In this document: piece after piece, positions 22,076 to 32,965 of the stretch
Position numbering within the stretch: the stretch's first letter is position 1
Layout: each line of letters opens with the position of its first letter
DNA from: Periplaneta americana
Taxonomy: Eukaryota > Arthropoda > Insecta > Blattodea > Blattidae
Reading direction: 5' to 3'
Assembly: GCF_040183065.1 (NCBI RefSeq)
Contig: NW_027185502.1
Location: 1,973,501-2,037,500, forward strand
DNA length: 64,000 nucleotides
Made by a program: the position numbers and the translations under genes
Notes under the pieces: model-generated
Told to the model about the DNA's origin: nothing
Seen by the model: the letters and a program-made list of their open reading frames with translations, nothing else
The model's database searches: none

Positions 22076-23512
22076 TGTTTGGTAAGGAGATTGTACCAGA
22101 ACAATGGAAGGAGTCCATAATCGTACCTATCTTTAAGAAGGGGGACAAGACTAACTGTAGTAACTTTCGAGGAATATCACTTTTGTTAACGTCGTACAAA
22201 ATTTTGTCCAATATTCTTTTAAGAAGATTAACTCCATGTGTAGATGAAATTATTGGGGATCATCAGTGTGGTTTTAGGCGTAATAGATCAACTATTGACC
22301 AGATATGTTGTATTCGACAGATAATGGAGAAAAAATGGGAGTATAAGGGTACAGTGCATCAGTTATTAATCGATTTCAAAAAAGGCATATGACTCGATTA
22401 AGAGAGAAGTTTTATATGATATTCTTATTGAATTTGGTATTCCCAAGAAACTAGTTCGATTAATTAAAATGTGTCTCAGTGAAACTTACAGCAGAGTTCG
22501 TATAGGTCAGTTTCTGTCAGATGCGTTTCCAATTCACTGCGGGCTAAAGCAAGGAGATGCAGTATCACCTTTACTTTTTAACTTTGCTCTAGAGTATGCC
22601 ATTAGCAAAGTCCAGGATAACAGAGAGGGTTTGGAATTGAACGGGCTACATCAGCTACTTGTCTATGCGGATGACGTGAATATGTTAGGAGAAAATCCAC
22701 AAACAATTAGGGAAAACACGGGAATTTTACTGGAAGCAAGTAAAGAGATAGGTTTGGAAGTAAATCCCGAAAAGACAAAGTATATGATTATGTCTCGTGA
22801 CCAGAATATTGTACGAAATGGAAATATAAAAATTGGAAATTTATCTTTTGAAGAGGTGGAGAAGTTCAAATATCTTGGAGCAACAGTAACAAATATAAAT
22901 GATATTCGGGAGGAAATTAAACGCAGAATAAATATGGGAAATGCGTGTTATTATTCGGTTGAGACGCTTTTATCATCCAGTCTGCTGTCAAAAAATCTGA
23001 AAGTTAGAATTTATAAAACAGTTATATTACCGGTTGTTCTTTATGGTTGTGAAACTTGGACTCTCACTTTGAGAGAGGAACATAGGTTAAGGGTGTTTGA
23101 GAATAAGGTGCTTAGGAAAATATTTGGGGCTAAGAGGGATGAAGTTACAGGAGAATGGAGAAAGTTACACAACACAGAACTGTACGCATTGTATTCTTCA
23201 CCTGACATAATTAGGAACATTAAATCCAGACGTTTGAGATGGGCAGGGCATGTAGCACGTATGGGCGAATCCAGAAATGCATATAGAGTGTTAGTTGGGA
23301 GGCCGGAGGGAAAAAGACCTTTGGGAAGGCCGAGACGTAGATGGGAAAGTAATATTAAAATGGATTTGAGGGAGGTGGAATATGATGATAGAGACTGGAT
23401 TAATCTTGCTCAAGATAGGGACCAATGGCGGGCTTATGTGAGGGCGGAAATGAACCTCCGGGTTCCTTAAAAGCCAGTAAGTAAGTAAGTAAGTAAGAAA
23501 GTAAGTAAGTAA
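22076..23512 (+). pseudogene. RTE-A LINE, 5'-truncated, RT palm to tail
   Basis: The copy starts in the RT fingers ([52 protein letters not shown]) and breaks at motif A. There the run of six A before ggc shifts DFKKAYD to FKKGI. From 22469 a frame of 333 codons is open to the end: [42 protein letters not shown] (motif C YADD), [43 protein letters not shown] and RPRRRWE, ending in NLRVP. A (TAAG)n tail at 23475-23512 follows. The endonuclease and RT N-terminus are missing. The frameshift is shared with the copy at 45675-47656. The activity when intact would be target-primed reverse transcription in the nucleus. Confidence 0.93.
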
Positions 23513-23592
23513 GTGACTATAAGGGTAAAAAAAATATGATAAAAGATGTATGTGCAGAGACCCGAAGCATAATATGAACAGGGTGAACATAT

Positions 23593-24057
23593 TTGGTATT
23601 GGGTATTTTCTTGGATCTACGGAAAGCTTTTGACACTATCAATCATAATTTACTTTTGGACAAACTACATACTATTGGAGTTAGAGGTATAGTTTTTAAA
23701 TTATTTCAATCATATTTTAGTAACAGAAGGCAAATGACCGAAATTGAAGATCAATTTAGTGAATACAAATATATTGATATAGGTGTACCGCAAGGAACAA
23801 ATTTGGGACACATTTTATTTCTAATATATGTTAACGATCTGCTAAATATAAATTTAGAAAAATTTAATGGATCTATATATTCATATGCGGATGATACAGT
23901 AGTTATTTTCAGTGGTTTTTCTTGGCAAGAAGCATATAGAAATGCTAATATAGGTGCTAATAGTGTTAAAAAATGGCTTAATTCCAACTTCCTTTCTTTA
24001 ATTATTTTTTCGTTAACAGCTGCCAGCGTTCAACATTTTAAATTTAGCGATGAATAA
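23593..24057 (+). pseudogene. Jockey/CR1-like reverse transcriptase core fragment
   Basis: An open frame begins inside an RT palm: FLDLRKAFDTINHNLLLDKL (motif A, catalytic Asp), GVRGIVFKLFQSYFSNRRQ, VPQGTNLGHILFLIYVNDLL (motif B), then YSYADDTVVIF (motif C, YADD) and NSVKKWLNSNFLSL. These blocks are typical of Jockey/CR1-type LINE reverse transcriptases and different from the RTE families here. It has no start context, no endonuclease and no complete C-terminus. The residue between PQG and the GHILF block is changed (S to N), which alters a usually conserved PQGS. It sits 80 bp after the RTE-A tail. Confidence 0.85.
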
Positions 24058-24164
24058 TTTTATTTTCCTATAAACTTCATTATTTTCTTCATTTATCTGT
24101 TTATGTGAACTCTCATAATGATCTTCAACTTCTCACTCTCCTTTTTTCACCTATGACGAAGATA

Positions 24165-24475
24165 AAACAATTCTCCGAAACGTTGTGAATTCATTTACAA
24201 TTAAGCAATGTAAACATAATCCTCTCTACGTCTCTCCTGTACAACCCACCATTGTTTCTGCCCTCTAGCTGCAAAGCTATTTGCTAAAGCCTTACAGTGC
24301 GCGCCTCGCACAAATTAGGCCGGACGAATCTGTACGAGGCGACGCAGCGAGACCTCATTGCGACGCTGCGCAGACCGCGCATCTTGCAGCTGTAGAAACC
24401 ACTCACTATCTCTAGTGTAGTCCAGATTTGTGCGAGGCGGGCCTCGCACCTCGCGTGCGTCGGTTCAGAAAAACC
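24165..24475. repeat. GC-rich dispersed repeat R1, copy 1
   Basis: Shares with 25520-25829 the order gttgtgaattc, ccaccattgtttct, ccctctag, cctcgcacaaat, gtagaaaccactcact, agatttgtgcgaggcgggc and gcgtcggttcagaaaaacca. It has an internal inverted pair (gcctcgcacaaattaggccg near 24303 and ccagatttgtgcgaggc at 24422-24438). It is non-coding and much richer in G+C and CpG than its surroundings. Confidence 0.75.
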
Positions 24476-24735
24476 AACCCCGGCGCTGCGTACCATTTTC
24501 GCAATGAGCTGAGAAGCTTGTGGTTTCTCACGCTGCGAGTTCGCGTGAATCAGTTGCTGAGCGCTTGTTATGTCCAATGGAATTCGCCGTCTTGCCACTT
24601 TTGAAAGAATAAGCCAAAATTATCCTGCATTGTTAGTGGAGAAGACAGTGATATCTTCATCAGACTATTTGTCAACGCTATATGTATTTAATTCTAATAT
24701 TTTTCTTGTGACGAAATTGGATATAGATAAACTGG

Positions 24736-25250
24736 AGAACGAAGAGAAAGAAGAAAATTTGAAGCAAGTTTTCAAGAGAAAGCCACTAAATTAGAATCCA
24801 CACCTAAAAATTATAATGAGTACTGGACTCATTTAAAAAGCTGTAAACCAGGGATTTCAAAGCCCCTGCACTGCGTGCTCTCAAGAACCTGCAAAACATT
24901 TCCTTAAGAGCGATGATTGCACTTTATCTTGCTGAAAAGTGAATCTTGTTGGATTTGTAATGCTTGTAGTATGAGCACACAATACAGGCGATTTAACATC
25001 CCTGCTGTAAACAGATAACAGATTGTTGGGGTCAGGCTGAGAAGAAGGTACCTACTGAAAGATGCACTGGAAGAAATTGTGAACGGGAAAAGAAGTTCGG
25101 AGCAGAAGTAATTACCAGATGATACACAATATAAGATATTTGAAACCTATGTGGAGAATAAGAGGAAGGCAGAAAATATGGAAGATTGAATAATGTTAGA
25201 TTTTGCAGTGAAAGATCTGCCGTTGGGAAGAACACTGTCAGTGAATTAAT
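24736..25250 (+). pseudogene. RTE-B LINE, internally deleted copy
   Basis: Positions 24736-24846 match the RTE-B linker (EEKEENLKQVFKRK, ESTPKNYNEYWTHLKSC). Positions 25030-25250 match the RTE-B 3' end (ggcagaaaatatggaagatt, gatctgccgttgggaagaac). The RT domain between is replaced by about 180 bp of unrelated sequence. No intact frame remains. Confidence 0.8.
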
Positions 25251-25519
25251 ACGGGTTTACTGCTACATGCACAGTATTTGCCATCAGTAGACTGTCTTTT
25301 TATACTCTACCTAGGCTATCCAATTTCAATTGTTTTCTAGATACGTTAGTATTTTCTTCAGATATCCGTTCTTGTGAACCCTCAGGTTCGTTTTTCATAT
25401 CTTACGTATTTTATATTCCGCTCTTTGCAATCTAATGTTGATTGGTCAAGTAGAACAGGTATTTGTAACGACTCCGACGAGTAGGCTACCCTTCTCACCT
25501 CCTCTTTTTCTCACCTGAA

Positions 25520-25829
25520 TAGGGAGATACAACCAATCATCGAAAAGTTGTGAATTCCTTTAAATTTAAGGAGTGAAAAGCCGTGAATTTACAACTTTTC
25601 TTTACCAGCCACCATTGTTTCTTCCCTCTAGATCCAAAGCCATTTGCTGAAGCCTCGCACAAATCCGGCCGCGCAATTCGGTCCGAGACGAAGCCGCGAG
25701 GCCTCTCTGCCAACCTGTGCAGATCGCAGCCATAGAAACCACTCACTGTCCCACATGTAGTCCGGATTTGTGCGAGGCGGGCTTCGCATCTCGCACGTCG
25801 CATGCGTCGGTTCAGAAAAACCAAGGCTT
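25520..25829. repeat. GC-rich dispersed repeat R1, copy 2
   Basis: Contains a perfect 17-bp inverted repeat, gcctcgcacaaatccgg at 25652-25668 and ccggatttgtgcgaggc at 25762-25778. It aligns with copy 1 at 24165-24475 over about 310 bp. This looks like a non-autonomous transposon or hairpin repeat; outer termini and target duplications were not resolved. Confidence 0.75.
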
Positions 25830-25879
25830 TAAGCGAACGACAATGTTTAGCAACTTTCCATTCTCGTATCCACAACTGT

Positions 25880-26430
25880 AAGGCTCATGAGGAAGCCAAT
25901 AAATTTGAACATATTTTACAGTAATGCTTTTTCCGTCTGAAACAAAGACTGTAGTATCAATATTATAAATATTCAACATTCACTACTTCAAGACTTCCGA
26001 TTTGCCCTACGACACCCGGTACAATTAAAAACTGATATCAGCATCTCTGTTCTGAAGCTAAATCTATTTTCCATTTTTTTTCAATGAATAATTTGCATAA
26101 GGAAATACAGTGATACAACTATTAAAGATTTATATATTGTAAATTAAGGAGTTACTTACGATCGCGTCCATGACAGCAGCTAGGAGCTGCGTTTCAAGGA
26201 TCCTCTGTAAAAAGAAAAAAAATCGGTAATAATTATGCAGAAATCATAACATATCTGTAGATCAGTAGCAGTTACTGATTTAAAACCAATCGTAATAAAA
26301 ACAAAGAAAATAATCTACAGCTATTTTCAACAATGACACTGTCTCTACTGGACTAACTCTAACAATCCACTGATTTCATTAATCTTTATAGAGTAGGCCT
26401 GCACTGAGCTCTACTGCCATGGTTAGTATA
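25880..26430 (-). repeat. Micro-exon cassette 3 (intron segment)
   Basis: Aligns with the cassettes at 54619-55330, 34363-34690 and 8305-8620/9850-10040. Shared phrases include aaactgatat, tctgttctgaa.ctaaatctatttt, gttacttac, tgtaaaaagaaaaaaaa.cggtaat and, downstream, ccactgatttcattaatcttta versus ccactgtttttattaatcttc in cassette 1. It is the least disturbed cassette in the window. Only the exon at 26160-26204 fails to align. Confidence 0.7.
26160..26204 (-). CDS. Micro-exon 3 of a dispersed micro-exon gene (45 nt)
   Basis: On the minus strand ttttttttctttttacag precedes it and GTAAGTAACT follows. In phase 0 it reads RILETQLLAAVMDAI; both other phases contain stops, so this exon fixes the reading phase of the set. 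It is 53% GC in AT-rich introns. The cassette around it aligns with those of exons 1, 2 and 4, while the exon matches exon 1 at only 14 of 45 bases. The peptide is hydrophobic and helix-prone. The function is unknown. Alternatives are a decayed exon copy or a chance splice-like pair, made less likely by four concordant cases. Confidence 0.65.
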
Positions 26431-26985
26431 ATCGACCGATATTTACGATAATTATTGAATGCTAATACATTCGATATCATTCTGTCCAATTTCATTGGCC
26501 AAAATGGTAACCCATCACTGAAGTGGTGCATATCTGACTGGAATTATATTAATAATTTCAAATCTCCACCATGTTCAAGGGAGAAAAATCCTGATAAAGA
26601 CAATCTTGATATTATAATTAGCCTGTACACTTGTATAGGCTATAGGGGGAGAAGATGTCACTCCAATCACCTGGAAAAAGTGCTCGGCATGCCAAAATCA
26701 ATTAAAGTGAGCTAATCTCGTTATAATTATAGCAGTGACGTCAACCGGCACGCATATAAGCCGCGGCCATATTTACTCCTTGCTCGGCACAGAAGCGTAA
26801 GCAGCAATGCTGGAAGGAAGGTAACTAAAGGCGATTTCATACATGTTGTTGTGGTTTATTGAATACCGGAGACGAGGATTAATAAACGTTATTGTCATTA
26901 GTGAAATGACTCATTAGAGATAGCACTTTATTATTTAATATGTTATTTCAATAGGAATAACATCAGCAATTTTCTACTGCAATTC
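26431..26985. other. No gene recognised
   Basis: The open frame at 26455-26715 has no recognised motif. A GC-richer patch at 26735-26790 (gtcaaccggcacgcat) follows. Nothing else is supportable. Confidence 0.35.
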
Positions 26986-27819
26986 TCATACCAACACTTC
27001 GACTGCCACGTTAACAGATTGTTGTAGTGCATTTGCTATAACAGACAACTTTCTTAACAATAAATATCTTCTAGTCCTAAAATACAATGATAAGACTTTT
27101 TCAAAAATATTATAACAAGTTTGGAACGTAAGAGTTGAAGTGTTAATGAATAAAGACTTCAAATCCTTTAGTGTCAACTCTTTTTCTACCAACGTTTCAC
27201 ATTTTCCTGCATTTAGAATTATACCAAACACAAATGTACAAGGGTATACAAGTGACATTTCCTTGTACGACTTGAGAGTCACTAATGTGCTAATAAAATT
27301 TATAGATTAATCCCTGTTATCAGTTATTAGAGATGGAAAACAGTTTTCACAAATAGCTTACTACGTAACTTACTTTGTTTTATTTTGATCCCAACAAACA
27401 GTAAAGAGCTTGTTGTTCACTCAAGTCAATATTTCTATCTTCAGTTAAATTACAATCTAGCCTCAATTTCCTTTTGCTCGCATTCATCTTCACTAGACCT
27501 TTCTGTTTCGGGTTTACTTACATCTGTACCTAGAAACTCAACTAATTGTTCAGAATCCCAAACTGCGTAATTTCCATGCTTCGTTTTTTTGAGAACAACT
27601 GAGAAATCGTAATGCAGTTTTGAATTCTGTTACGTCCGGGATTGGATTTATGGAACGGACAGTAGAAAATAAATTTTCTAACGTATCCTGCGTGCATCTA
27701 TCTACCATAAGATATTTGAAGTTCGCTTCATTGAGACATCTTTCTTGAAAATCAAGAACAGTTTTTGTTACCAATATTATACCAGTTTGGAATGGTTTCC
27801 AACGTCCGCTTTTGTCCAT
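26986..27819 (-). pseudogene. P-element/THAP9-like transposase, C-terminal remnant
   Basis: Reading the minus strand from 27819: KSGRWKPFQTGIILVTKTVLDFQERCL, NFKYLMVDRCTQDTLENLFSTVRSINPIPDVTEFKTALRFLSCSQ. The TQDxLENxFSxxR...P...F..ALR order is the conserved C-terminal landmark of P-element/THAP9 transposases. After stops and a gap, CETLVEKELTLKDLKSLFINT and NIFEKVLSLYFRTRRYLLLRKL follow (27200-26990), consistent with the tail of the same protein. The N-terminal THAP and catalytic parts are missing. An RTE-A copy abuts it at 27851. Confidence 0.75.
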
Positions 27820-27850
27820 CTTTATGTTTTCAATTACAAAAATTATGTCA

Positions 27851-28790
27851 TTACTTACTTACTGGCTTTTAAGGAACCCGGAGGTTCACTGCCGCCCTCA
27901 CATATGCGCGCCATAGGTCCCTATCCTGAGCAAGATTAATCCATTTTCTATCATCATATTCCACCTCCCTCAAATCCATTTTAATATTACCTTCCCATCT
28001 ACGTCTCGGCCTTCCCAAAGGTCTTTTTCCCTCCGGCTTCCCAACTAACACTCTATATGCATTTCTGGATTCGCCCATACGTGCTACATGCCCTGCCCAT
28101 CTTAAACATCTAATTTAATGTTCCTAATTATGTCAGGTGAAGAATACAATGCGTGCAGTTCTGTGTTGTGTAACTTTCTCTATTCTCCTGTAATTTCATC
28201 CCTCTTAGCCCCAAATATTTTCCTAATTACCTTATTCTCAAATACCTTTAATCTCTCTAAAGTGAGAGTCCAAGTTTCACAACCATACAGAACAACCGGT
28301 AATATAACTGTTATAAATTCTAACTTTCAGATTTTTTTTATTGTAGACTAGATGACAAAATCTTCTCAGCCGAATAATAACAGACATTTCCCATATTTAT
28401 TCTGCGTTTAATTTCCTCCCAAGTGTCATTTATATTTGTTACTGATGCTGCAAGATATATGAATTTTTCTACCTCTTCGAAGGATAAATTTGCAATTTTT
28501 ATATTTCCATTTCGTATAATATTCTGGTCACGAGACAATCATATACTTTATCTTTTCGGGATTTACTTCCAAACCTATTGCTTTACTTGCTTCCAGTAAA
28601 ATTCCCGCGTTTTCCCTAATAGCTTGTGGATTTCCTCCTAACATATTCACGTCGTCCACATAGACAAGCAGCTGATATAACCCGTTTAATTACAAACCCT
28701 CTCTGTTATCCTGGACTTTCCTAATGGAATATTGTAGAGCGAAGTTAAAAAGTAAAGGTGATAGTGCATCTCCTTGCTTTAGTCCGCAGT
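27851..28790 (-). pseudogene. RTE-A LINE, minus-strand 5'-truncated copy
   Basis: Read from 28790 down: [15 protein letters not shown], then LVYVDDVNMLGGNPQ in which the YADD motif has become [48 protein letters not shown], and [36 protein letters not shown]. It ends in NLRVP and a short (TAAG)n tail at 27851-27866. Several frameshifts are present. Confidence 0.9.
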
Positions 28791-29109
28791 GAAAATATTA
28801 TGTCGTTGAGAAAATTAATCATAGACGTATATTCCTCCTCTTGTTTCTGACCAAATGCTAATTTTGTATAACGCCAATTGATTACACATTGACCGCACAA
28901 CAACACGGCATTCTTCAAAATAAGAATGGAATAGCACACTAGAAACCTGTGTTCCTACGCACGTCTTGCATTATACTAAGTCTCCGGAAGGGTAAATATG
29001 GCCGCCGCGTCGTCATTTGCCGGATCAAAAGAATGCGGTACTCTCCAGTATACATTGTTCTGCGCAACAGAAGTCGGCGTAGTGTAAATAAGGGCTACAA
29101 TGTGGTTAT
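28791..29109. other. No gene recognised
   Basis: Mixed sequence between the RTE-A truncation point and the RTE-B 5' end. It has a GC-rich patch at 28980-29050 (atggccgccgcgtcgtcatt) without a recognised product. Confidence 0.35.
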
Positions 29110-32100
29110 GGGGCAAAGGCTAATTGGCATTCCCGGTCTCTGATCGGGTCAAAAACTCTGATATAACTGATATTTAACCCTTGAGGCGAATTTCGGTGAA
29201 GTCCGGAGGGCCTAATTAGTCAAATTCACTCTCCTCACCTCCACGCTGGGGCCCCTGGGATCTTTTAAGATCCGAAAGAGAGAGTGGTGTGCGGAAAGCA
29301 ACGGGAAGCTACCGCATTTATCTTTCCCAAGAAATACTGCAAACATTGCATGATGAGTCTTTCCGGACCTCAACTCTCCCCATTAGAGGGGGATGCTGTG
29401 GAAGGACAACAACCCAACAGAGATAGAAAGGGTTGGAACATGGACTGTAAGGACTCTTGTGCAAGCAGTTAAGTTGGAAAACTTGAAGGAAGAAATGAGA
29501 AGAAACAAAGTAGATGTGATGGGAATACCAGAAGTGAGGTGGGAAAATAGTGGTGAGTTGGTGAGTGATGAATTTAGGTTGTTTTATTCAAACGGTGAGT
29601 GCAAAGGAAGTCATGGTCTTGGTGTATTACTGGGACCTCGTGTAAAAAATAAAGTGATATCATTGCGTTATGTAGATGACCGGATGATAATGGTGAGACT
29701 ACAAGGGAAGAAATGGATTTACTGCTAGTTAAAGTTTACATGCCACGTAGTGGATTAGCAGACGAGGAAGTGGAAGAACGCTATGAGAAGATAGAAGGGA
29801 TAGTTGAGAAGGAGAAGGGAGCATGCGTAATCCTAATGGGCGACTGGAACGCAGTAATAGGAGGGGGACAAGATGGAAGAACTGTTGGAAAATATGGATT
29901 GGGAAAAAGAAATGATAAAGGAGAATATCTGGTGAATTTCTGTAAAAGAAATGCAACGATTGTTGGAAATATATTAATCCAATAACGTAAACGAAGAAAT
30001 TACACAGGGACATGCTCAAGGGACGAAAGCAGATATCAAACAGACTATATATTGATACAGGAAATATTCCGAATTTGCTTAAAAATGCGAAGACTTTACC
30101 AGGCGCGGATATTAACTCGATCATGTCCTGCTAATAGGCGAAGTAGATATTCGTTTGAAGAAGGTAAGAGGAAGACAAGTGACGAAGAAATTCAACATGC
30201 AACACCGGAGAACGAAGAGGACAGAAGAAAATTTGAAGCAGATTTTCAAGAGAAAGTTACTACATTAGAATCCACACCTGAGAATAGTAATGAGTACTGG
30301 ACTCATCTAAAAGCTGCATATAGACAACAGCAGAAGAAGCTATAGCATACGCAGAAAGTGTGAGAATTAAGAAATCTTGGGTCACAGGGAAAATGTGGAA
30401 GAAGATGGAGGAAAGGGAGAAATGGAAAAACATGTACACAAAAGAAGATAGAAGAAACTACAGGAAGCTTAACAACGAATAAGAAGAGAAACTGATAAAG
30501 CAAAGGAAAACTGGATGAAAGATAAATGTGAAGAAATAAAGGATATGTAGAGAAAAGGAAGATATGATTCAATGTAACGCCAAGTAAAAGTTTGGATTTC
30601 ACAAACAAGAACAGGAATTCCATGTGGTTGACAGAGGACGACATCGGAAATTAAATAACAGACAAACCAGGAATACTAAACAGATGGACGAAATATGTAG
30701 AAGAGTTATATGAGACAGGGAATGGTCCATATGACTTAGCTATAGAGGACGAAGAAGCCGTATCATATGACGAAAAAGGATTTCTTATTTTAAGGGAAGA
30801 GCTAAACTAGCGCTAAAGAAAATTAAGGATGGAAAAGTAACAGGAGATGATGGAATCCACCTTGAATTAGTGAAATGCTTGGGTGAAGATAAAAAGGAAA
30901 TGCTATTATTATGCAACGAAATATATGAAAACGGTCAATGATCTGAAGATTTTATGGAGACAATGTTGCTTCCAATCCAGAAGAAAAATAATTCCAAGAA
31001 ATGTAATGAGTTCAGGACTATTAGTCTGATATCGCAATCGGCGAAGATTCTGATAAGAATACTGAATCGACGTTTATATTCTAAGATGGAAGAACAGTTG
31101 GAAGAAGAGCAGTTTGGCTTCAGGAAGGGAAAAATACGAGAGATGCAATTGGACTGCTAGGAACAATCGGCGAAAGATACCTGGAGAAGAATAAAGAAGT
31201 GTACATAGCATTTGTGGACTTAGAAAAGGCTTTTGACAGAGTGGATTGGAATAAGCTGTTCGGAATCCTAAAGAAAATTGGTGTGGATTGAAAGAGAGAA
31301 GACTGTTCAGTAATATTTATATGAAACGAGTGAAAGTCAGAATGGGAGAAGAAATGTCAGAAGGAAGTGAAATTTGGTGAGGAGTACGTCAAGGATATCC
31401 GTTATCTCCTACCCTGTTCAATATCTAGTTGGAGGATTTAGTAAAGAACTGTTTTCAAAACATGGGAGGAGTGATAGTAAGAGGAAGTAGAATAACGTGC
31501 ATAAGATTTACTGATGATACGGCGTTATTAGCAGAAGAGGAAATGATACTAAAGAATGTGCTACTGGAGCTAAATGACAGCTGTGAGCAGTATGGGATGA
31601 AGATAAATGCAAACAAGACGAAGTGCACGGCCATAGGAAGAAAAATACAGAAGATAAAGTTACGAATTCTAAATGAGGCAGTGGAGCAAGTGGACAGCTT
31701 CAAATACTTGGGGTGTACTATAAGCAGTAACACGAGCTGCTGCCAGGAAGTCTAAAGGGGGATAGCAATGGCCAAGGAAGCTTTTAATAGAAAAAGGAGC
31801 ATCTTCTGCAAAAAGAACTAAGGAAGAGACTAGTGAAGTGCATTGTATGGAGTGGCACTGTATGGGGCAGAAACATGGACATTAAGACGAAGTGAATAGA
31901 AGCGAATAGATGCATTTGAAATCTGGATAAGGAGAAGAATGGGACGTGTGTAGTGGACAGACAGAGTAAGAAATGAACCTGTGTTGGAAAGAGTGGGTGA
32001 AGAAAGAATTATGCTGAAACTGATCAGGAAGAGAAAATGAATTGGTTGGGTCACTGGCTGAGAAGAAACTCCCTACTGAATGGGCTCTGGAAGGAATGGT

Positions 32101-32304
32101 GAACGGGCGAAGAAGATATCAGATGATAGACGGCATTAAGATATATGGATCATATGAGGAAACAAAGAGGAGAACAGAAAATAGGAGAGACTGGAGAAAG
32201 CTGGGTTTGCAGTGAAAGACCTGCCCTTGGGCAGAACACTAAATGAATGAATGAATGAATGAATGAATGAATGAATGAATGAATGAATGAATGAATGAAT
32301 GAAT
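29110..32304 (+). mobile_element. RTE-B LINE, near full-length, inactivated
   Basis: At about 3.2 kb this copy has the size of a complete RTE element. After a GC-rich 5' leader comes an APE-type endonuclease (about 29425-29985): GTWTVRTLVQ, EMRRNKVDVMGIPEVRW, LGVLLGP, LLVKVYMPRSG, VILMGDWNAVIGGG (catalytic D/N pair). A linker (ESTPENSNEYWTHLKAAYRQQQKK) and RT follow: TMLLPIQKKNNSKKCNEFRTISLISQSAKILIRILNRRL, QFGFRKG, FVDLEKAFDRVDW (motif A), FTDDTALLAEEEMILKN (motif C as TDD), MKINANKTKC and FKYLGCTISSNTSC. Its 3' end has (TGAA)n at about 32243-32304. At least eight shifts or stops break it. No clear target duplication was found. Confidence 0.88.
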
Positions 32305-32780
32305 GTAGCAACTTACTTCATTCCTTTTTCATACAAAGCAAAATTAACACAAGCTGTCAGACAATGTGAACAATAAGTTGCAAAACTTTTGTATTATGAA
32401 ATGTGTCTGAAATATCTTGAGCAATTTGAATCTGACAACGTACAGCAAAAGTAAGAATTTTGGAAATAAAATCGTTTAACTATCTTAGCATTCACGTTGT
32501 GTAAGGACTGGTGTACAGATAAAAAAAACATAATGATGAAAAATATATTTGCAAGGAGAACGGGATTTGGAAAAAAAAAATCTGTGAAAATGGACAAATA
32601 TTTAACAGACAAGAATAATTGTAAACGAGATAATGATGATGAAAATAAGCATTATTAAAGATTGAAGAGATATCTTATAATGTTAAAAAATTGACAAATT
32701 TGACGAAATTGCAACGTATCTGAAATGTACCAGAAGATATATAATTACTTGTTGGAGGTGTATAGTTTCTTTGCAATATT
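32305..32780. other. No gene recognised
   Basis: AT-rich spacer between the RTE-B tail and micro-exon cassette 2. Confidence 0.4.
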
Positions 32781-32965
32781 TGGTGCAAGAAGTAGGCTAT
32801 TGTCTTTCTTCCAGCGTTTATTTTTATATTTAAGGACAGGAAGCCCTAGAGAAATTTTATTAATACCGCTGTCACTTGCCATTTCATCAAACATTAAATT
32901 ATCGATAATGCATGCTCGAACAATAAATTGTAACTAAAGAGAATATGTGTTCCTATGAATGATTA

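Noticed and set aside
23513-23592. Composite origin of RTE-A and the adjacent Jockey/CR1-like RT as one element
   Set aside because: The RTE-A copy ends with its own (TAAG)n tail, and the next RT belongs to a different clade starting mid-domain, so these are two independent insertions.
26455-26715. Plus-strand 86-codon frame near cassette 3
   Set aside because: No recognised domain; it lies on the opposite strand to the micro-exon gene within intron-like sequence.
32310-32330. A fifth micro-exon after caacttac at 32308-32315
   Set aside because: The cttac is donor-like on the minus strand, but there is no AG with pyrimidine tract at a suitable distance and the flanks do not align to the cassettes.
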